This document shows positions 46,348 to 57,859 of a stretch of DNA of 64,000 nucleotides, piece after piece. Every line of letters begins with the position of its first letter. Positions within the stretch are counted from its first letter, which is position 1. Origin of the DNA: Aquitalea aquatica (GTDB lineage Bacteria > Pseudomonadota > Gammaproteobacteria > Burkholderiales > Chromobacteriaceae); the NCBI RefSeq assembly GCF_013911085.1, contig NZ_JACERN010000003.1:62001-126000 (forward strand), in the 5' to 3' direction. A program made the position numbers and the translations under genes. The notes under the pieces are model-generated. The model made no database searches, had not been told where the DNA came from, and saw only the letters and a list, made by a program, of their open reading frames with translations.

Positions 46348-47139
46348 ATGACCATTCTCTCCGCCAACAAGGTGAGCGTGCGCTATCCCGGCCAAGCCCG
46401 TCCGGCACTGGCCGGGGTGTCGCTGGCCATCGGCCCGGATGATCTGACCGTTGCGCTGGGTCCGTCCGGCTGCGGCAAGACTACCCTGCTCAACCTGTTC
46501 GCCGGCTTCGTTCAGCCCGATAGCGGCACGATCAGCTTTGCTGGCCAGCCGGTGACCGGGCCGGGGGCCGAGCGGGCGGTGGTGTTTCAGCATGATGCGC
46601 TACTGCCCTGGCTGAATGTGCGTGACAACGTGGCCTTTGGCCTGCGCCTGCAAGGCGTGGCCAAGGCCGAGCGGCTGGCGCGGGCCGACGAGGTACTGCG
46701 CCTGGTTGACCTGCCCGAAGCCGGCGGTCGCTATAGCTGGCAGCTGTCCGGCGGGCAGCGTCAGCGGGTGGGCATTGCCCGGGCACTGGCCAGCCATTCG
46801 CAGGTGCTGTTGATGGACGAGCCATTTGGTGCGCTGGATGCCTTTACCCGCGAGCAAATGCAGGAGCTATTGCTGAAAGTGTGGCAACAGGCGCGCCGTC
46901 GTATCTTTCTGATTACCCACGATATCGAAGAGGCGCTGTTTTTGGCCACCGAACTGGTACTGATGTCGCCGGGGCCTGGGCGCATCGTCGAGACCCTGCG
47001 GCCGGGCTTCAGCCAGCGTTACCGGGATGGCGAGTCGGCGCGTGCCATCAAGTCCGACCCGGCCTTTATCGCCCTGCGTGAGCAATTGCTGACCACGCTG
47101 TTTGATCATCGCCGCCAGGCCGAGGAGATTGCCGCATGA
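46348..47139 (+). CDS. tauB: Taurine ABC transporter, ATPase
   Basis: 263 residues. Walker [17 protein letters not shown], signature [16 protein letters not shown], Walker [13 protein letters not shown] and switch histidine in [14 protein letters not shown]. It powers import through TauC. The start is 2 bases after the tauA stop, and the end overlaps tauC by 4 bases. Confidence 0.96.
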   Translation: MTILSANKVSVRYPGQARPALAGVSLAIGPDDLTVALGPSGCGKTTLLNLFAGFVQPDSGTISFAGQPVTGPGAERAVVFQHDALLPWLNVRDNVAFGLRLQGVAKAERLARADEVLRLVDLPEAGGRYSWQLSGGQRQRVGIARALASHSQVLLMDEPFGALDAFTREQMQELLLKVWQQARRRIFLITHDIEEALFLATELVLMSPGPGRIVETLRPGFSQRYRDGESARAIKSDPAFIALREQLLTTLFDHRRQAEEIAA

Positions 47140-48017
47140 ATGCACTGGAAAACACCCTGGAGCAGAAACTGGCGGCGGTGGCTGCCAGCAAGCCGGTACC
47201 GGACGAGATCGTGCCTGACCCCGCCGTATTGCGCAGCGGGTGGTGGGCCCAGTATCGCCGTGGCTGGCTGAGCCTGCTCAGCCTGATTACCGTACTGGGT
47301 GGCTGGTGGGGCCTGTCGCACAGCGGCATTGTGCCGCCGCTGTTTTTGCCCTCACCGGAAGCGGTGCTGGCCAAGCTGGTCACGGTCAGCACTCAGGGCT
47401 TCATGGATGCCACGCTGTGGCAGCATCTGGCAGCCAGCTTGCAGCGCATCGTGCTGGCGCTGGCCGCCGCAGTATTGCTGGGTATTCCGCTGGGCGTGCT
47501 GATGGGTGTCAGCCCGGTGGCACGTGGCCTGCTCGATCCGCTGATCGAAGCCTATCGCCCGGTGCCGCCGCTGGCCTATCTGCCCTTGATCGTCATCTGG
47601 TTCGGCATTGGCGAATTGTCTAAGGTATTGCTGATATTCCTGGCCGTGCTGGCACCGGTGATTATCGCCACCAGTCACGGCGTGGCACAGGTAAGCCGTA
47701 ACCGCCTGCGTGCAGCGCAGACGCTGGGCGCCAGCCGCAGCCAGCTGCTGTGGTTTGTCATCCTGCCGGAAGCGCTACCGGAAATTCTCACCGGCATCCG
47801 CATTGGCCTGGGTACCGGCTGGTCCACCCTGGTGGCCGCCGAACTGGTAGCCGCCACCCGCGGGCTGGGTTTTATGGTGCAGTCTGCCGCCCAGTTCCTG
47901 GTGACCGACGTGGTGATTCTGGGCATCGTGGTGATCGCCGTCATCGCCTTTGCGCTGGAACTGGGGCTGCGGCTGCTGCAACGCCGTCTGGCTCCCTGGC
48001 ATGGCCAGCAGGATTAA
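47136..48017 (+). CDS. tauC: Taurine ABC transporter, permease
   Basis: 293 residues. About six transmembrane helices of the BPD_transp_1 fold, with the EAA-loop [47 protein letters not shown]. The N-terminal 45 residues are cytoplasmic. ATGA overlap with tauB. Confidence 0.95.
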   Translation: MNALENTLEQKLAAVAASKPVPDEIVPDPAVLRSGWWAQYRRGWLSLLSLITVLGGWWGLSHSGIVPPLFLPSPEAVLAKLVTVSTQGFMDATLWQHLAASLQRIVLALAAAVLLGIPLGVLMGVSPVARGLLDPLIEAYRPVPPLAYLPLIVIWFGIGELSKVLLIFLAVLAPVIIATSHGVAQVSRNRLRAAQTLGASRSQLLWFVILPEALPEILTGIRIGLGTGWSTLVAAELVAATRGLGFMVQSAAQFLVTDVVILGIVVIAVIAFALELGLRLLQRRLAPWHGQQD

Positions 48018-48071
48018 CCTTAGCGCCACTGCCGTGCGGTGGTGGCCACGACTGAATGTTGCAAGGAATAC

Positions 48072-48908
48072 ATGATGAGTTTGACGCTTACCCGTTTGTC
48101 CCCGGCGCTGGGTGCCATTGTCGAAGGCGTGGATCTGGCGCAGCCGCTGACCGACAGCCAGCAGCAGGAGATACACCAGGCGCTGCTGCAGCACCAGGTG
48201 CTGTTCTTCCGTGAGCAGGACATCAGCCCGCGCCAGCAGCGTGATTTTGCCGCTCGCTTTGGCGATCTGCACACCCACCCCATCTACCCGCAGCATCCGG
48301 ATGCGCCGCAGGTGATGATTCTGGATACCGACGCGTTCGACCTGAAAGACAATGCCATCTGGCATACCGATGTCACCTTCATCGAAACCCCGCCGGCAGC
48401 TGCGGTGCTGGCGGCGCGCCAGCTGCCGGAGTTTGGTGGCGATACCCTGTGGGCCAGCAGCTTTGCCGCCTGGGATGCGCTGTCCGACCGCCTGAAAGCC
48501 TTGCTTGATGGCCTTACCGCCACCCACGACTTTACCAAGACCTTCCCGCTCAAGCGTTTTGGCCTGACGCCGGCCGACCGCGAGAAATGGGAGCAAACCC
48601 GGCGCGACAATCCGCCGCTGAGCCACCCGGTGGTGCGTACCCACCCAGAGAGCGGTCGCAAGGGCTTGTTTGTGAATGGCGGTTTCACTACCGAAATCAA
48701 CGAATTGCCTGAAGAAGAGGGCGCAGCCTTGCTGGCTTTCCTGCTGGCTCATCAGGCAAGGCCAGAGTTCAGCATCCGCTGGCGCTGGCAGGCCGGGGAC
48801 GTGGCTTTCTGGGACAATCGTTCCACCAGCCATTATGCGGTGGACGATTACCGCCCGACGCGCCGCATCATGCACCGTGCCACCATTCTGGGCGACAAGC
48901 CGTTCTAA
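48072..48908 (+). CDS. tauD: Taurine dioxygenase (Fe(II)/2-oxoglutarate)
   Basis: 278 residues. It hydroxylates taurine to release sulfite and aminoacetaldehyde, using O2 and 2-oxoglutarate. The facial triad is H98-x-D100 (WHTDVTF) and H254 (STSHYA), and R265 in [16 protein letters not shown] binds 2-oxoglutarate. The ATG at 48072 (or the next codon but none, 48075) has AGGA upstream. Followed by a perfect bidirectional terminator. Completes a sulfur-starvation operon. Confidence 0.96.
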   Translation: MMSLTLTRLSPALGAIVEGVDLAQPLTDSQQQEIHQALLQHQVLFFREQDISPRQQRDFAARFGDLHTHPIYPQHPDAPQVMILDTDAFDLKDNAIWHTDVTFIETPPAAAVLAARQLPEFGGDTLWASSFAAWDALSDRLKALLDGLTATHDFTKTFPLKRFGLTPADREKWEQTRRDNPPLSHPVVRTHPESGRKGLFVNGGFTTEINELPEEEGAALLAFLLAHQARPEFSIRWRWQAGDVAFWDNRSTSHYAVDDYRPTRRIMHRATILGDKPF

Positions 48909-48935
48909 GTCAGTGTGTTGCGCGGCTGAAATGAC

Positions 48936-48961
48936 AAAAGCCACCCCGCGGGGTGGCTTTT
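48936..48961. terminator. Bidirectional terminator between tauD and dbpA
   Basis: AAAAGCCACCCC / GGGGTGGCTTTT with a GC centre is a perfect palindrome with A and T tracts, serving both convergent genes. Confidence 0.9.
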
Positions 48962-48982
48962 ACATGGCTGGCAGCTGGGGGC

Positions 48983-50368
48983 TTATTCGACAAAACGCAT
49001 CTTGAACAAGCGGCCCTTGATCTTGCTGACCGACAATTGTTCGAAGGCTTGCTGGGCGATGTCGCGTTGCAGGGCAACAAAGCTGGCGCCTTCCAGCACG
49101 TTGATCTTGCCGACATGGCTGCCGGCAATGCCGCCTTCGCCGGTCAGTGCACCCAGGATATCGCCGGGGCGCAGCTTGTCACGTTTGCCGCCGGCAATTT
49201 CCAGCGTCACCATGGCCGGAATCAGCTGGCCGCCCGGAGCCGGGGTCAGTTCGGTGACTTCGGCCCAGGTGAGCGGGGCTTTCTGGTAATCCTCGATTTG
49301 CACCAGACGACGCGCATCGTTTTCGCAGGTCAGGGTCATGGCCAGGCCATGCAGCTCGCCGCGACCGGTACGGCCGATACGGTGAATGTGGATTTCCGGG
49401 TCGTGGCTCACGTCCACATTGATCACCAGATCCAGCTCCTTGATATCCAGGCCACGGGCGGCCACGTCGGTGGCCACCAGCACGGTGGTGCTCTTGTTGG
49501 CAAAGCGCAGCAGGATCTGGTCGCGGTCGCGCTGTTCCAGATCGCCATACAGGGCCAGTGCCGAGAAACCACGGTTTTGCAGGTCTTTCACCAGCTCCTT
49601 GCAGCGTTCCTTGGTATTGCAGAAGGCCAGCGCCGAAGCCGGGCGCACATGCTGCAGGATGCGGGTGACGGTTTCCAGGCGGGTTTCCGGCTTGACCTTG
49701 TAAAACCATTGTTCGATATGGTCGCCGCTGTGCAGGGCCTGTACTTTCACTTCTACCGGCTGGCGCAGGAACTGCGCGCTGGCCTTGCGGATGGTGTCCG
49801 GGTAGGTGGCCGAGAACAGCAGGGTCTGGCGGGTACGCGGGCAGGCGCGCACGATGCCGACGATTTCTTCGATGAAGCCCATGTCAATCATGCGGTCGGC
49901 CTCGTCCAGCACCAGCATTTTCACATTGGACAGATCCAGCGACTGGCGGAACAGATGGTCCTGCAGCCGGCCAGGCGTGCCCACCACGATGTGCGCGCCG
50001 TGTTCCAGCGAGCCGCGCTGCGGGCCCATGGGCGAGCCGCCCGTGAGGGTGACTACCTTGATATTGTCGATGCCGCGGGCCAAGCGGCGGATTTCCTGCG
50101 CCACCTGGTCGGCCAGTTCGCGGGTAGGGCAGAGCACCAGGCCCTGCACGGCGAACCAGCGCGGATTGATGCCGGCCAGCATGCCAAGGCCGAAGGCTGC
50201 CGTTTTGCCGCTACCGGTCTTGGCCTGGGCGATCAGGTCGCGTCCTTCCAGAATCACCGGCAGGCTTTCGGCCTGGATGGGGGTCATGCTGTGATAACCC
50301 AGGCTGTCCAGATTGGAAAGCAGGGCGGCAGGCAGCGCGGTGAGGCTGGAAAAGGCGATTTTTTTCAC
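48983..50368 (-). CDS. dbpA: ATP-dependent RNA helicase DbpA
   Basis: 461 residues. DEAD-box motifs: Q motif PIQAESLPVIL, I AKTGSGKTAAFGLGML, II VLDEADRMIDMGF, III SATYP, VI HRIGRTGRG. The C-terminal RNA-binding domain (GGKRDKLRPGDILGALTGEGGIAGSHVGKINVLEGASFVAL) docks on hairpin 92 of 23S rRNA during 50S assembly. The GTG at 50368 (VKKIAFSSL) gives the usual length; the frame is open to 50530, but the upstream part looks non-coding. Confidence 0.95.
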   Translation of the reverse strand: MKKIAFSSLTALPAALLSNLDSLGYHSMTPIQAESLPVILEGRDLIAQAKTGSGKTAAFGLGMLAGINPRWFAVQGLVLCPTRELADQVAQEIRRLARGIDNIKVVTLTGGSPMGPQRGSLEHGAHIVVGTPGRLQDHLFRQSLDLSNVKMLVLDEADRMIDMGFIEEIVGIVRACPRTRQTLLFSATYPDTIRKASAQFLRQPVEVKVQALHSGDHIEQWFYKVKPETRLETVTRILQHVRPASALAFCNTKERCKELVKDLQNRGFSALALYGDLEQRDRDQILLRFANKSTTVLVATDVAARGLDIKELDLVINVDVSHDPEIHIHRIGRTGRGELHGLAMTLTCENDARRLVQIEDYQKAPLTWAEVTELTPAPGGQLIPAMVTLEIAGGKRDKLRPGDILGALTGEGGIAGSHVGKINVLEGASFVALQRDIAQQAFEQLSVSKIKGRLFKMRFVE

Positions 50369-50503
50369 GGACTTGGCGATGTAACGACAGAAAGGGTGGG
50401 CAGTGTAACAGCTGCGGCGGCATTGTCCAAACAAGCCTTGCTGCACGTGGGGTAAAGCTGACGGCTTGTGGCATTTTTTGCTGTGTGCTGAATGACTTGG
50501 CAC

Positions 50504-50537
50504 AAGAAAAAACGCCAGTGAGCGGCTCACTGGCGTT
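50504..50537 (-). terminator. Intrinsic terminator of the haem chemoreceptor gene
   Basis: AACGCCAGTGAGC (50511-50523) pairs with GCTCACTGGCGTT (50525-50537). On the minus strand it is followed by TTTTCTT, 20 bases past the stop. Confidence 0.85.
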
Positions 50538-50556
50538 GTCGGTGGTGTTATCCGGC

Positions 50557-52185
50557 TTATACCTTGAAGCGGGCTACCGAGTCGTTCAGTCCTGCGGCCA
50601 GGCTTTCCAGCTCTTCTGCCGAGCGCACGGTGTGCTGGATGGCGTTGTCGTTGGTGCTGGCCAGTTCGGCAATGCTGTCGATATTGCGGGTGACGCGCTG
50701 GCTGGTTTCGCGCTGCTGCTCGGTCACCTGCACGATCTGGCGCAGACCATTGCGTACGGCGGTGGCCGAATCGCTGGCCGATTCCAGCACGCTGGCCACT
50801 TGTCCTGCCGACTGGTGGCTGGCTTCCAGCGAGGTCAGGCTGGCGGCCACCGCCTGGCGTACCGCTTCGGTCTTGTGGTTGAGCGCGCCAGTGACGGTGT
50901 CGATTTCGCGGGCGGACAGGGCGGATTTTTCCGCCAGCTTGCGCACTTCATCGGCCACCACGGCAAAGCCGCGCCCGGCTTCACCGGCGCGGGCTGCTTC
51001 AATGGCGGCATTCAGCGCCAGCAGATTGGTCTGTTCGGCGATGTCGCGCACCTGTTGCGTCATGCTGGTGATGGAGCTGGTGGATTTCACCAGCTCGGTT
51101 TCCGCCTCGGCCATCATTTCCACCGCCTGCTGCACCTGATTGACCTCCTGTTGCAGCTGGGTGAGGTTGCGGCGGCCCTGTTCCGAGCGCTGCAGGCTTT
51201 CGTCTGATTGTTCCAGCACCTGTTCGGCGTGGCGTGCGATTTCGCCGATATGCTGTGCCAGCTGCTCCACGGCTTGTGCCGCATCCTGCGACTGGGCGTT
51301 TTGGGTACGTGAACTGTCAGCCAGCTTTTCTGCACCACTGCTGAGCTGGCCGGCAGAGGAGGCTACCGTGCGGGCTGCGCTGCCAACTTGTCTGACCAGA
51401 TCGGCAATCGAGCCCAGCATCTGATTGAACAGGCCGGCGGTCTGGCCGATTTCATCCTGATGGCGCACTTCCAGCCGGCGGGTAAGATCGCCTTCGCCCT
51501 TGGCCAGTTCCGACAGGCCACCGGCCATGGCTTGCAGCGGCCGGGTGACGAAGCTGCGAATAAAGAAGAAGACCACCGCCATCAGCGGCAGCGAGGCGAC
51601 GACGGCGAACAGAATGCTCTGGTTGCGGAACTGGGTGACCGAGGCATAGGGTTTTTCCAGCGAAATACGCATGCTGACCGCACCCAGCGGTGTACCGGCA
51701 CTCACCTGGTGGCAGCCCATGCAGTTCTTGCCCAGATAATTGGCTGATGCACGCGCCGGGTACACCACATGCAGGTGTTCGCCCAGTTGCGGGGTGGATT
51801 CGATGGCGATAAACGGCTGACCACTGGCGAGCGCCCCTTTTTCTGCCTCATCTGCCGCATGCGCCTTATCGCCGGCATTGCCGGGGCCAAACTGCTTGCT
51901 TACGGCGTCGCCACGGATCACCCGCAGCTCGCGCACCGCAGATAATTCCTTGATCTGATCCAGGAATACATCACGCTGGCCTACCGTGCCGGTCATCATC
52001 ATGCCGGTGAGGCCGGCTAGCGTCATTTCATTCATGCTGCTGGCCAGATCCTTGGCCTGTGATACGGCGATGTCTCGGCTGACCGTGGTTTCCCAGGCAA
52101 TCAGCCCGCTCCACGCCAGTACCAGGCAGCACCAGATGGCACTGGTCAGTCTCAGCCAGATTGGCCATTCGGAAAATTTTCTCAT
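50557..52185 (-). CDS. Methyl-accepting chemotaxis protein with periplasmic c-type haem
   Basis: 542 residues. TM1 is about 13-30, the periplasmic domain 31-183, TM2 about 186-210. Then HAMP and the MCP tip [42 protein letters not shown]. The periplasmic domain carries CMGCH (155-159), a covalent haem c site, in a context ([31 protein letters not shown]) typical of DUF3365/Tll0287-like haem sensor domains. It probably steers motility by redox potential or a haem ligand such as O2, NO or CO. Confidence 0.93.
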   Translation of the reverse strand: MRKFSEWPIWLRLTSAIWCCLVLAWSGLIAWETTVSRDIAVSQAKDLASSMNEMTLAGLTGMMMTGTVGQRDVFLDQIKELSAVRELRVIRGDAVSKQFGPGNAGDKAHAADEAEKGALASGQPFIAIESTPQLGEHLHVVYPARASANYLGKNCMGCHQVSAGTPLGAVSMRISLEKPYASVTQFRNQSILFAVVASLPLMAVVFFFIRSFVTRPLQAMAGGLSELAKGEGDLTRRLEVRHQDEIGQTAGLFNQMLGSIADLVRQVGSAARTVASSAGQLSSGAEKLADSSRTQNAQSQDAAQAVEQLAQHIGEIARHAEQVLEQSDESLQRSEQGRRNLTQLQQEVNQVQQAVEMMAEAETELVKSTSSITSMTQQVRDIAEQTNLLALNAAIEAARAGEAGRGFAVVADEVRKLAEKSALSAREIDTVTGALNHKTEAVRQAVAASLTSLEASHQSAGQVASVLESASDSATAVRNGLRQIVQVTEQQRETSQRVTRNIDSIAELASTNDNAIQHTVRSAEELESLAAGLNDSVARFKV

Positions 52186-52450
52186 TGCAAACGGGAGCCC
52201 CGCCTCCTTATGTTGTTGCTTATGTTTTTATTGAGCCGTCATGGCCTGTAACAGCGGCCAGCGTAACGTAGGTCATATTAACTGTGCTTGGTTTAAGTCA
52301 AATTTTTTCCCGCGATGGCGGCATTGGCACGATGCGGCTTGGGAGATCGCGTGATTTCTGCAACAATCCCGCCTCAATCAACAGGCAGCACCTTGAATCT
52401 GGCACTTGCGTGCTGCGGTCAGGGTGCTTGGCCACCAGTCAGGAGTCCTC

Positions 52451-53701
52451 ATGCAGCAGCCCACGTCCTCATCCAGTGTCGCCATCATCGGCGGAGGTCC
52501 GTCCGGCCTGATGGCTGCCGAGGTGCTGGCGGCTGTGGGCGTGGCGGTGACGGTGTATGACGCCATGCCGTCGGTGGGGCGCAAATTCCTGCTGGCCGGT
52601 GTCGGCGGCATGAATATCACTCACGCCGAAGCCAAGGCCGATTTCCTCAGCCGCTACCGCGAGCGTGAGGCCGAGCTGAGCGTGCTGCTGCAGGATTTCG
52701 ATGCCGACCAGCTACGCGAATGGGTGCATGGGCTGGGGGTGGAAACCTTTGTCGGCAGTTCTGGCAAGGTATTTCCGCGCGAAATGAAGGCCGCCCCCTT
52801 GCTGCGTGCCTGGCTGTCGCGCTTGCGTGAAGGCGGGGTGCAGTTCCGGGTGCGCCACCGCTGGCTGGGCTGGGCTGCTCACGGCGCCTTGCGCTTCAGT
52901 ACGCCAGATGGTGAATCGGAAGTTCAACACGCTGCCGTATTGCTGGCACTGGGCGGTGGTAGCTGGAAAAAGCTGGGTTCGGATGGCAGCTGGCTGCCCT
53001 TGCTCAGCGAACAGGGGGTTGCCGTGCGGCCCTTGTTGCCGGCCAATTGCGGCTTTGACTGCAACTGGAGTGCGCACTTTGCCGACAAGTTTGCCGGCCA
53101 GCCACTGAAGACGGTGACGCTGGAATTTACCGATCTGGCGGGCAATACCGTGCGCAAGACCGGCGAGTGTGTGGTGACGCACTATGGTGTGGAAGGCAAT
53201 CTGATCTATGCGTTTTCCGCCGCACTGCGCGACACGCTGCTGGCGCAGGGTTCGGCCACCTGTTATCTGGATTTGTTGTCACAGAAAAGCGCCGAACAGG
53301 TACTGAGCGAAGTCGCCCACCCGCGTGGCTCGCGTTCGCTGTCCAGCCATTTGCAAAGCCGGCTCAATCTCAAGGGCGTACGGGCCGGCCTGCTGCGCGA
53401 GTGTCTGAGCAAGGAAGCCTTTACCGATATGAGCGCGCTGGCCGCCGGTATCAAGCGCCTGCCGCTGACCGTATATGCCACGCGGCCCATCGACGAAGCC
53501 ATCAGCACTGCCGGTGGTGTCCGTTTCGAAGCCGTGGACGAGCGGCTGATGCTCAAGGCCTTGCCCGGGGTGTTCTGCGCCGGAGAAATGCTGGATTGGG
53601 AAGCGCCAACCGGCGGCTACCTGCTGACCGCCTGCCTGGCCAGTGGCCGCGCTGCCGGGCTGGGCATGCTGGACTGGTTAGGTCTTGAACGGGCGGTTTA
53701 A
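52451..53701 (+). CDS. BaiN/YhiN-type NAD(P)/FAD-dependent oxidoreductase (TIGR03862-like)
   Basis: 416 residues. FAD-binding IIGGGPSGLMAAEVLA at the N-terminus, GRKFLLAGVGGMNITHAE, SGKVFPREMKAAPLLRAWLSRLREGGVQ and the C-terminal GVFCAGEMLDWEAPTGGYLLTACLASGRAAG. These are the motifs of the HI0933/YhiN flavoproteins; TIGR03862 members have no settled substrate. The ATG at 52451 has AGGAG. The frame without stop continues 55 codons past the TAA (see rejected list). Confidence 0.92.
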   Translation: MQQPTSSSSVAIIGGGPSGLMAAEVLAAVGVAVTVYDAMPSVGRKFLLAGVGGMNITHAEAKADFLSRYREREAELSVLLQDFDADQLREWVHGLGVETFVGSSGKVFPREMKAAPLLRAWLSRLREGGVQFRVRHRWLGWAAHGALRFSTPDGESEVQHAAVLLALGGGSWKKLGSDGSWLPLLSEQGVAVRPLLPANCGFDCNWSAHFADKFAGQPLKTVTLEFTDLAGNTVRKTGECVVTHYGVEGNLIYAFSAALRDTLLAQGSATCYLDLLSQKSAEQVLSEVAHPRGSRSLSSHLQSRLNLKGVRAGLLRECLSKEAFTDMSALAAGIKRLPLTVYATRPIDEAISTAGGVRFEAVDERLMLKALPGVFCAGEMLDWEAPTGGYLLTACLASGRAAGLGMLDWLGLERAV

Positions 53702-54186
53702 CAGTGGCTGCGACCATTTTTCCACGGCAACTATTTAATTGATGGTGACGATGCAGCATGGTTGTGCGCGCCAGCACCTCCACTACCGGTGGTCTGGCAA
53801 GAGAGTGCGCCGCCGGATAACCAGCCTGTGTCGCTGCTGCGCAGTGGTGGTCATGCGGCGCTGGTCTGATGCTGCGTGCATCCTGTCTGCCACTCCCTCT
53901 CCTGCTGCTCTCCACCCACTACGCGCCGCTCACAAAAGCCCTGTTGTGGCGTTGCGCCTTTTGGTCGTACTGCTTGTTTTGTCTGTGTCGGTGCGCTTTG
54001 CCTGGGGCCACTACGCTATTTTGTTAGCCGCACTAAAGCTGCTGCCTGGCTGGTCCGCTTGGCAGTGCCCTTGCCTAATGCTCTGAATTTTTGATGTCAA
54101 TGTCCTTGCTTGGCGGCTATACCGTAGCAATAGCCCGGCATGCCGGCAGCAAGGCTTGATAGCCTTGGCACAATTCAGGGTGGGGT
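53702..54186. other. Intergenic region with second MITE-like copy
   Basis: 485 bases between same-strand genes. It contains the repeat copy at 53925-54032. To its left is a stretch that reads on in frame from the flavoprotein. To its right are 150 bases leading to the hybrid kinase, with GGGG before the ATG and no clear promoter. No gene is supported. Confidence 0.5.
53925..54032. repeat. MITE-like repeat, copy 2
   Basis: About 108 bases. Left end GCCGCTCACAAAA (53925-53937), right end TTTTGTTAGCCG (54019-54030). Shares GCGTTGCGCCT, TCGG-GCGC and CTACGCTATTTTGTT blocks, in the same order and orientation, with 39756-39869. Internal divergence suggests an old family. Confidence 0.65.
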
Positions 54187-57100
54187 ATGCGCCAAAAAAT
54201 AAGCAACAAGGTACTTCAGACCTTGTCTATTAGCCGGGCGGTTTTACTGATTGTCATCTTGTTGGGCGGAATCCAGCTGGCCTGGATTGCCGAGTTGCTG
54301 GTGGTGTCCTGGGCCAACTATCAACAAGCCGAACAGCTGATGCAGTTGAACAATATCAACCGGCAACTGTTCATGGTGGCTGATCTGTCGCGGCGTGAAT
54401 CCATTCAGGCCCGCATTCTGCTGAACCGTAACACGGCACCGGGTGTGGCCGAGCGCGCCGCGTTGTCACGTTTGCAGCAGGGGACGGATTTCTGGGCCGG
54501 GCAAGTGTTGCAGTCCTTCCGGCAGTTGTCGGACGATCGTCACTATGGCGAGCAGTTTTCCGGGCAATTGCAAAATTTCAAACGGCTACGCAATGAAGTC
54601 AATTCCCGGCTGAACGAGTCCTTCGCCCGCGATGAAACCCTCAGCTATGGGCTGGAGCTGGCGATACGCAATGTCCAGGGCACACTGAGTTCCATGATGG
54701 TGGAAACCGGCAACCGCATCGACCTCAGCGGCAGTGCCGACATCAATTTGCTGGACACCATCAAGCAGGATGGCTGGCTGGTGGCGCGCAGCCTGCGGGC
54801 CGCTGCCATGGGGCTGGTGTTGCGGGCAGAGCTTAACTCCATGCTGAGTGAAACCGAGGAGGAGGACCTGCGCGCCCGCTTGGACCTGGCTGGTGTACTG
54901 CTGGAAAAACTGCGCACCGATGCCCGCTATGCCAATGATCCGCGGCTGACGCAGCGCATGCGGCAATTTTCCGCGCTGGCCCTGCAACTGAATATCCAGA
55001 CCAAGCAGCAAACCCAGATATTGCGTGAGCATGGCAACAATCCGCTGGCAGCAGCCCAACTGCAAAGGCAGTTGACGCAAACCCAGGATGCTGCGCGCGA
55101 TACCTTCATGGTTTTGTCCGACATGACTGGCGAACTGATCCAGCAGAATCATCAACACTATCGCCGCCTGCTGCTGCGCGACAGCTTGCTGGGAGCGTTC
55201 TTGCTGGTGCTGGGCGTGGCCTTGCTGTACTTCATGGTGCGCAAGGTGCTGCAGCCGCTCAATCATCAGCAGCGCATGCTGGATGCCGCCGGCGACGCCA
55301 TCATGACCATCAGCGATAGCGGCATGATCCAGAGCGCTGCCGCCGGTGCCGAGCGTATGTTTGATTACCCGATGGGCGGGCTGCTCGGCTTGCCCATCGA
55401 TCAGTTGCTACGCATGGGCGATGACCTGGACAAGGCCATGCTGCTGGCCGGGGATGAGGTGGGCATCAATTTGCAGGGCCTGGGCATGGAACGCAGCGGT
55501 CGCTGTTTTTTTGCCGGGCTGACCTTGACCCGCTTCCAGGACAGCAGTGCCCATACTGTTTATCTGCTGATCGTCCGTAATGAACACGAGCGCAGGCTGG
55601 CCGAACATTCGCTGGAGCGCAATCTGGACATGCTGTCGGCCATTTCCCATGTGGAAAACCTGATGTTGTGCCGCTGGCCGCGCGAGCAGGTGCTGAACCG
55701 GCTGCTGGATGAGTTCAAACGCTTTGCCGCAGCGGCGGATGGCTTCCTGCTGGAGCTGTTCAATGTCAGCGATGGATCGCTGAATATCAATGTGCAGGCC
55801 GGGCAGTGGCCGGCACATTTTCCAGACCTGGCCAGCATCCGGAATGAGCTGGACCCGGTCAGCTACCTGATGTCGGCCCTGGCCAACGAGTCGGCATGGG
55901 CGAGTTTGCCCGTGGTACAGGATGAACAGATTCACGCCATCATCTGCCTGCGCGGCGCGGACCCCTTGCTGGTGGAAAAGGATATCCGGCCCCTGGTCAG
56001 TTCCTGCGCCAGTATTCTGGGTTTCTATGACGAGGAAGACCGTCGCCTGCATTCGGAAGCGCAGCTACGGGCGGTATTGCAGGAAGAAGAGGCGATCTAT
56101 TCCGCTTCGCCGGTCGGCCTGTTGCGGCTGAACGCCAATATGCAGATTGTCCGCGCCAACCGCATGGCCGAAGCGATGTTCCTCCGCGGCCGCGAGCAAT
56201 TGCCGGGCCGGCATCTGATGGAGCTGGTGCTGTCCGACGAAGGCTGGTTCGAACTGACCAGTCAGTTGAATGACATGGTGCAAAAGCAGACCAAGCTAGG
56301 CTGCGAGATCGAATGCAAGAGCGGGCAGGGTGCGCCGATCTGGGTCTTGTTCGAGGGTATGAACCTGTTTGCTGAACAGCCGGAGCAGGGGGCGATTCTG
56401 GCCTGTATCGATATTTCCGAACGCAAGCAGGCCGAGCGCGAGTTGCTGGAAGCGCGCGATCAGGCTAATTCGGCCAATAAGGCCAAGTCGGCCTTTCTGG
56501 CCACCATGAGTCATGAAATCCGCACGCCAATGAACGGCGTGCTGGGCATGCTGGAGTTGCTGGCGATGACTGCGCTGGATGCGGAGCAGAAAGACTCGGT
56601 GGACACCATACAGGAGTCGGCGCGCACCTTGCTGCGGCTGATCGATGACATCCTGGATTTTTCCAAGATCGAGGCCGACAAGCTGGAGGTGGTGATGACC
56701 CCCACTGCGCTGCGGCCCATGTTGGAACAGGTGCATACCCTGTATTCGCAGGCAGTCGCGCGCAAAGGGCTGGAGTTCGTGCTGGAGATCGATCCACGCG
56801 TGGCCGCCGCCGTGGTGGTGGACCCCTTACGGGTACGCCAGATTTTGCAGAACTTCGTCAGCAATGCGGTGAAATTTACTGCCCATGGCCGGATTGCCTT
56901 GCGCGTGCTGTTGCTGGAAGAAGAAGGCCACTCGCAAACCTTGCGTTTTGAAGTGCAGGATAGCGGTATTGGCATCAATGCCGAGGGCCTGGCCAAACTG
57001 TTTCAGCCCTTTACTCAGGCCGAGTCCGATACCTCACGCCGCTTTGGCGGCACCGGGCTGGGGCTGACTATCTGTCGCCGGCTGGCCAAGCTGATGGGCG

Positions 57101-57657
57101 GGGAAGTGAGTCTGGACAGCGCGGTCGGGCAGGGTAGCTGCGCTTCGCTATTGCTGGTGGTGGCCATGGCCGATGCGCATGAATTGGAAGAATCGCTGCA
57201 ACAGCTGCCGGGCGGTGCGGCCAGCCTGGTGAGCAATCAGGACCAGGCGACCCTGCCGATTCTGTTTGCCGAGGATAATCCCACCAACCGCAAGCTGGCG
57301 ACCCTGCAGCTGGAAAAGCTGGGTTACCGGGTGGAACTGGCCGAAGACGGTGCCGAGGCTTATGCCAAGTGGCAGGACGGCCATTTCAGCCTGCTGCTGA
57401 CCGACTGCCAGATGCCGAATACCGATGGCTACCAGTTGGCGCGGCTGATCCGTAATTATGAGGCGGAACACCCGGCCAGAACGCCGACCACCATCATCGC
57501 CTGCACCGCCAATGCCGGAGTGGAAGAGCAGGAAAAAACCAGCGCAGCCGGCATGGATGATTTTCTCACCAAGCCATTATCCATCGTGGCCTTGTCAGCC
57601 ATGCTGGACAAGTATCTGGGGCCAGTGCGACAGGCAGCCGACAGCCGTACGCAGTAG
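54187..57657 (+). CDS. Hybrid sensor histidine kinase
   Basis: 1,156 residues. TM1 is about 18-40, a large helical periplasmic sensor 41-328, TM2 about 330-352. Then PAS-like (about 365-470), GAF-like (about 478-610) and PAS (about 626-735) modules. The HisKA has H776 ([15 protein letters not shown]), HATPase has [18 protein letters not shown] and [15 protein letters not shown], and the C-terminal receiver has D1073 ([13 protein letters not shown]). No HPt domain and no adjacent regulator, so a separate phosphotransferase is needed. The closest general types are BarA/LuxQ-like. Confidence 0.93.
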   Translation: MRQKISNKVLQTLSISRAVLLIVILLGGIQLAWIAELLVVSWANYQQAEQLMQLNNINRQLFMVADLSRRESIQARILLNRNTAPGVAERAALSRLQQGTDFWAGQVLQSFRQLSDDRHYGEQFSGQLQNFKRLRNEVNSRLNESFARDETLSYGLELAIRNVQGTLSSMMVETGNRIDLSGSADINLLDTIKQDGWLVARSLRAAAMGLVLRAELNSMLSETEEEDLRARLDLAGVLLEKLRTDARYANDPRLTQRMRQFSALALQLNIQTKQQTQILREHGNNPLAAAQLQRQLTQTQDAARDTFMVLSDMTGELIQQNHQHYRRLLLRDSLLGAFLLVLGVALLYFMVRKVLQPLNHQQRMLDAAGDAIMTISDSGMIQSAAAGAERMFDYPMGGLLGLPIDQLLRMGDDLDKAMLLAGDEVGINLQGLGMERSGRCFFAGLTLTRFQDSSAHTVYLLIVRNEHERRLAEHSLERNLDMLSAISHVENLMLCRWPREQVLNRLLDEFKRFAAAADGFLLELFNVSDGSLNINVQAGQWPAHFPDLASIRNELDPVSYLMSALANESAWASLPVVQDEQIHAIICLRGADPLLVEKDIRPLVSSCASILGFYDEEDRRLHSEAQLRAVLQEEEAIYSASPVGLLRLNANMQIVRANRMAEAMFLRGREQLPGRHLMELVLSDEGWFELTSQLNDMVQKQTKLGCEIECKSGQGAPIWVLFEGMNLFAEQPEQGAILACIDISERKQAERELLEARDQANSANKAKSAFLATMSHEIRTPMNGVLGMLELLAMTALDAEQKDSVDTIQESARTLLRLIDDILDFSKIEADKLEVVMTPTALRPMLEQVHTLYSQAVARKGLEFVLEIDPRVAAAVVVDPLRVRQILQNFVSNAVKFTAHGRIALRVLLLEEEGHSQTLRFEVQDSGIGINAEGLAKLFQPFTQAESDTSRRFGGTGLGLTICRRLAKLMGGEVSLDSAVGQGSCASLLLVVAMADAHELEESLQQLPGGAASLVSNQDQATLPILFAEDNPTNRKLATLQLEKLGYRVELAEDGAEAYAKWQDGHFSLLLTDCQMPNTDGYQLARLIRNYEAEHPARTPTTIIACTANAGVEEQEKTSAAGMDDFLTKPLSIVALSAMLDKYLGPVRQAADSRTQ

Positions 57658-57859
57658 TCCGGCAGCGGCCAAACAGCAGGTTTTCCCCCGGTATACCGCG
57701 CTATGGCCGCCTTTGATGGAAATCAAATAATGCATTTTTTATGCAAGCATCTATGCTGAAAAAACAAGCCGCTGCGGTTTGCAGTCTTGCCGGGCTTGCC
57801 CGCCTGGGTACAGACTGGCAGTGCCAAGTCCCCTCAGTTTGATGTCGGAGATCAGAGCC

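Noticed and set aside
52305-52345. Sigma-54-like TTGGCACG near the flavoprotein gene
   Set aside because: The distance between the GG and GC elements is 9, not 10, bases, which abolishes sigma-54 recognition.
53702-53869. 55 sense codons continuing in frame after the flavoprotein stop codon
   Set aside because: It has no start codon, no ribosome-binding site and no family resemblance. An open run of this length is expected several times by chance in a GC-rich window, so I treat it as intergenic.
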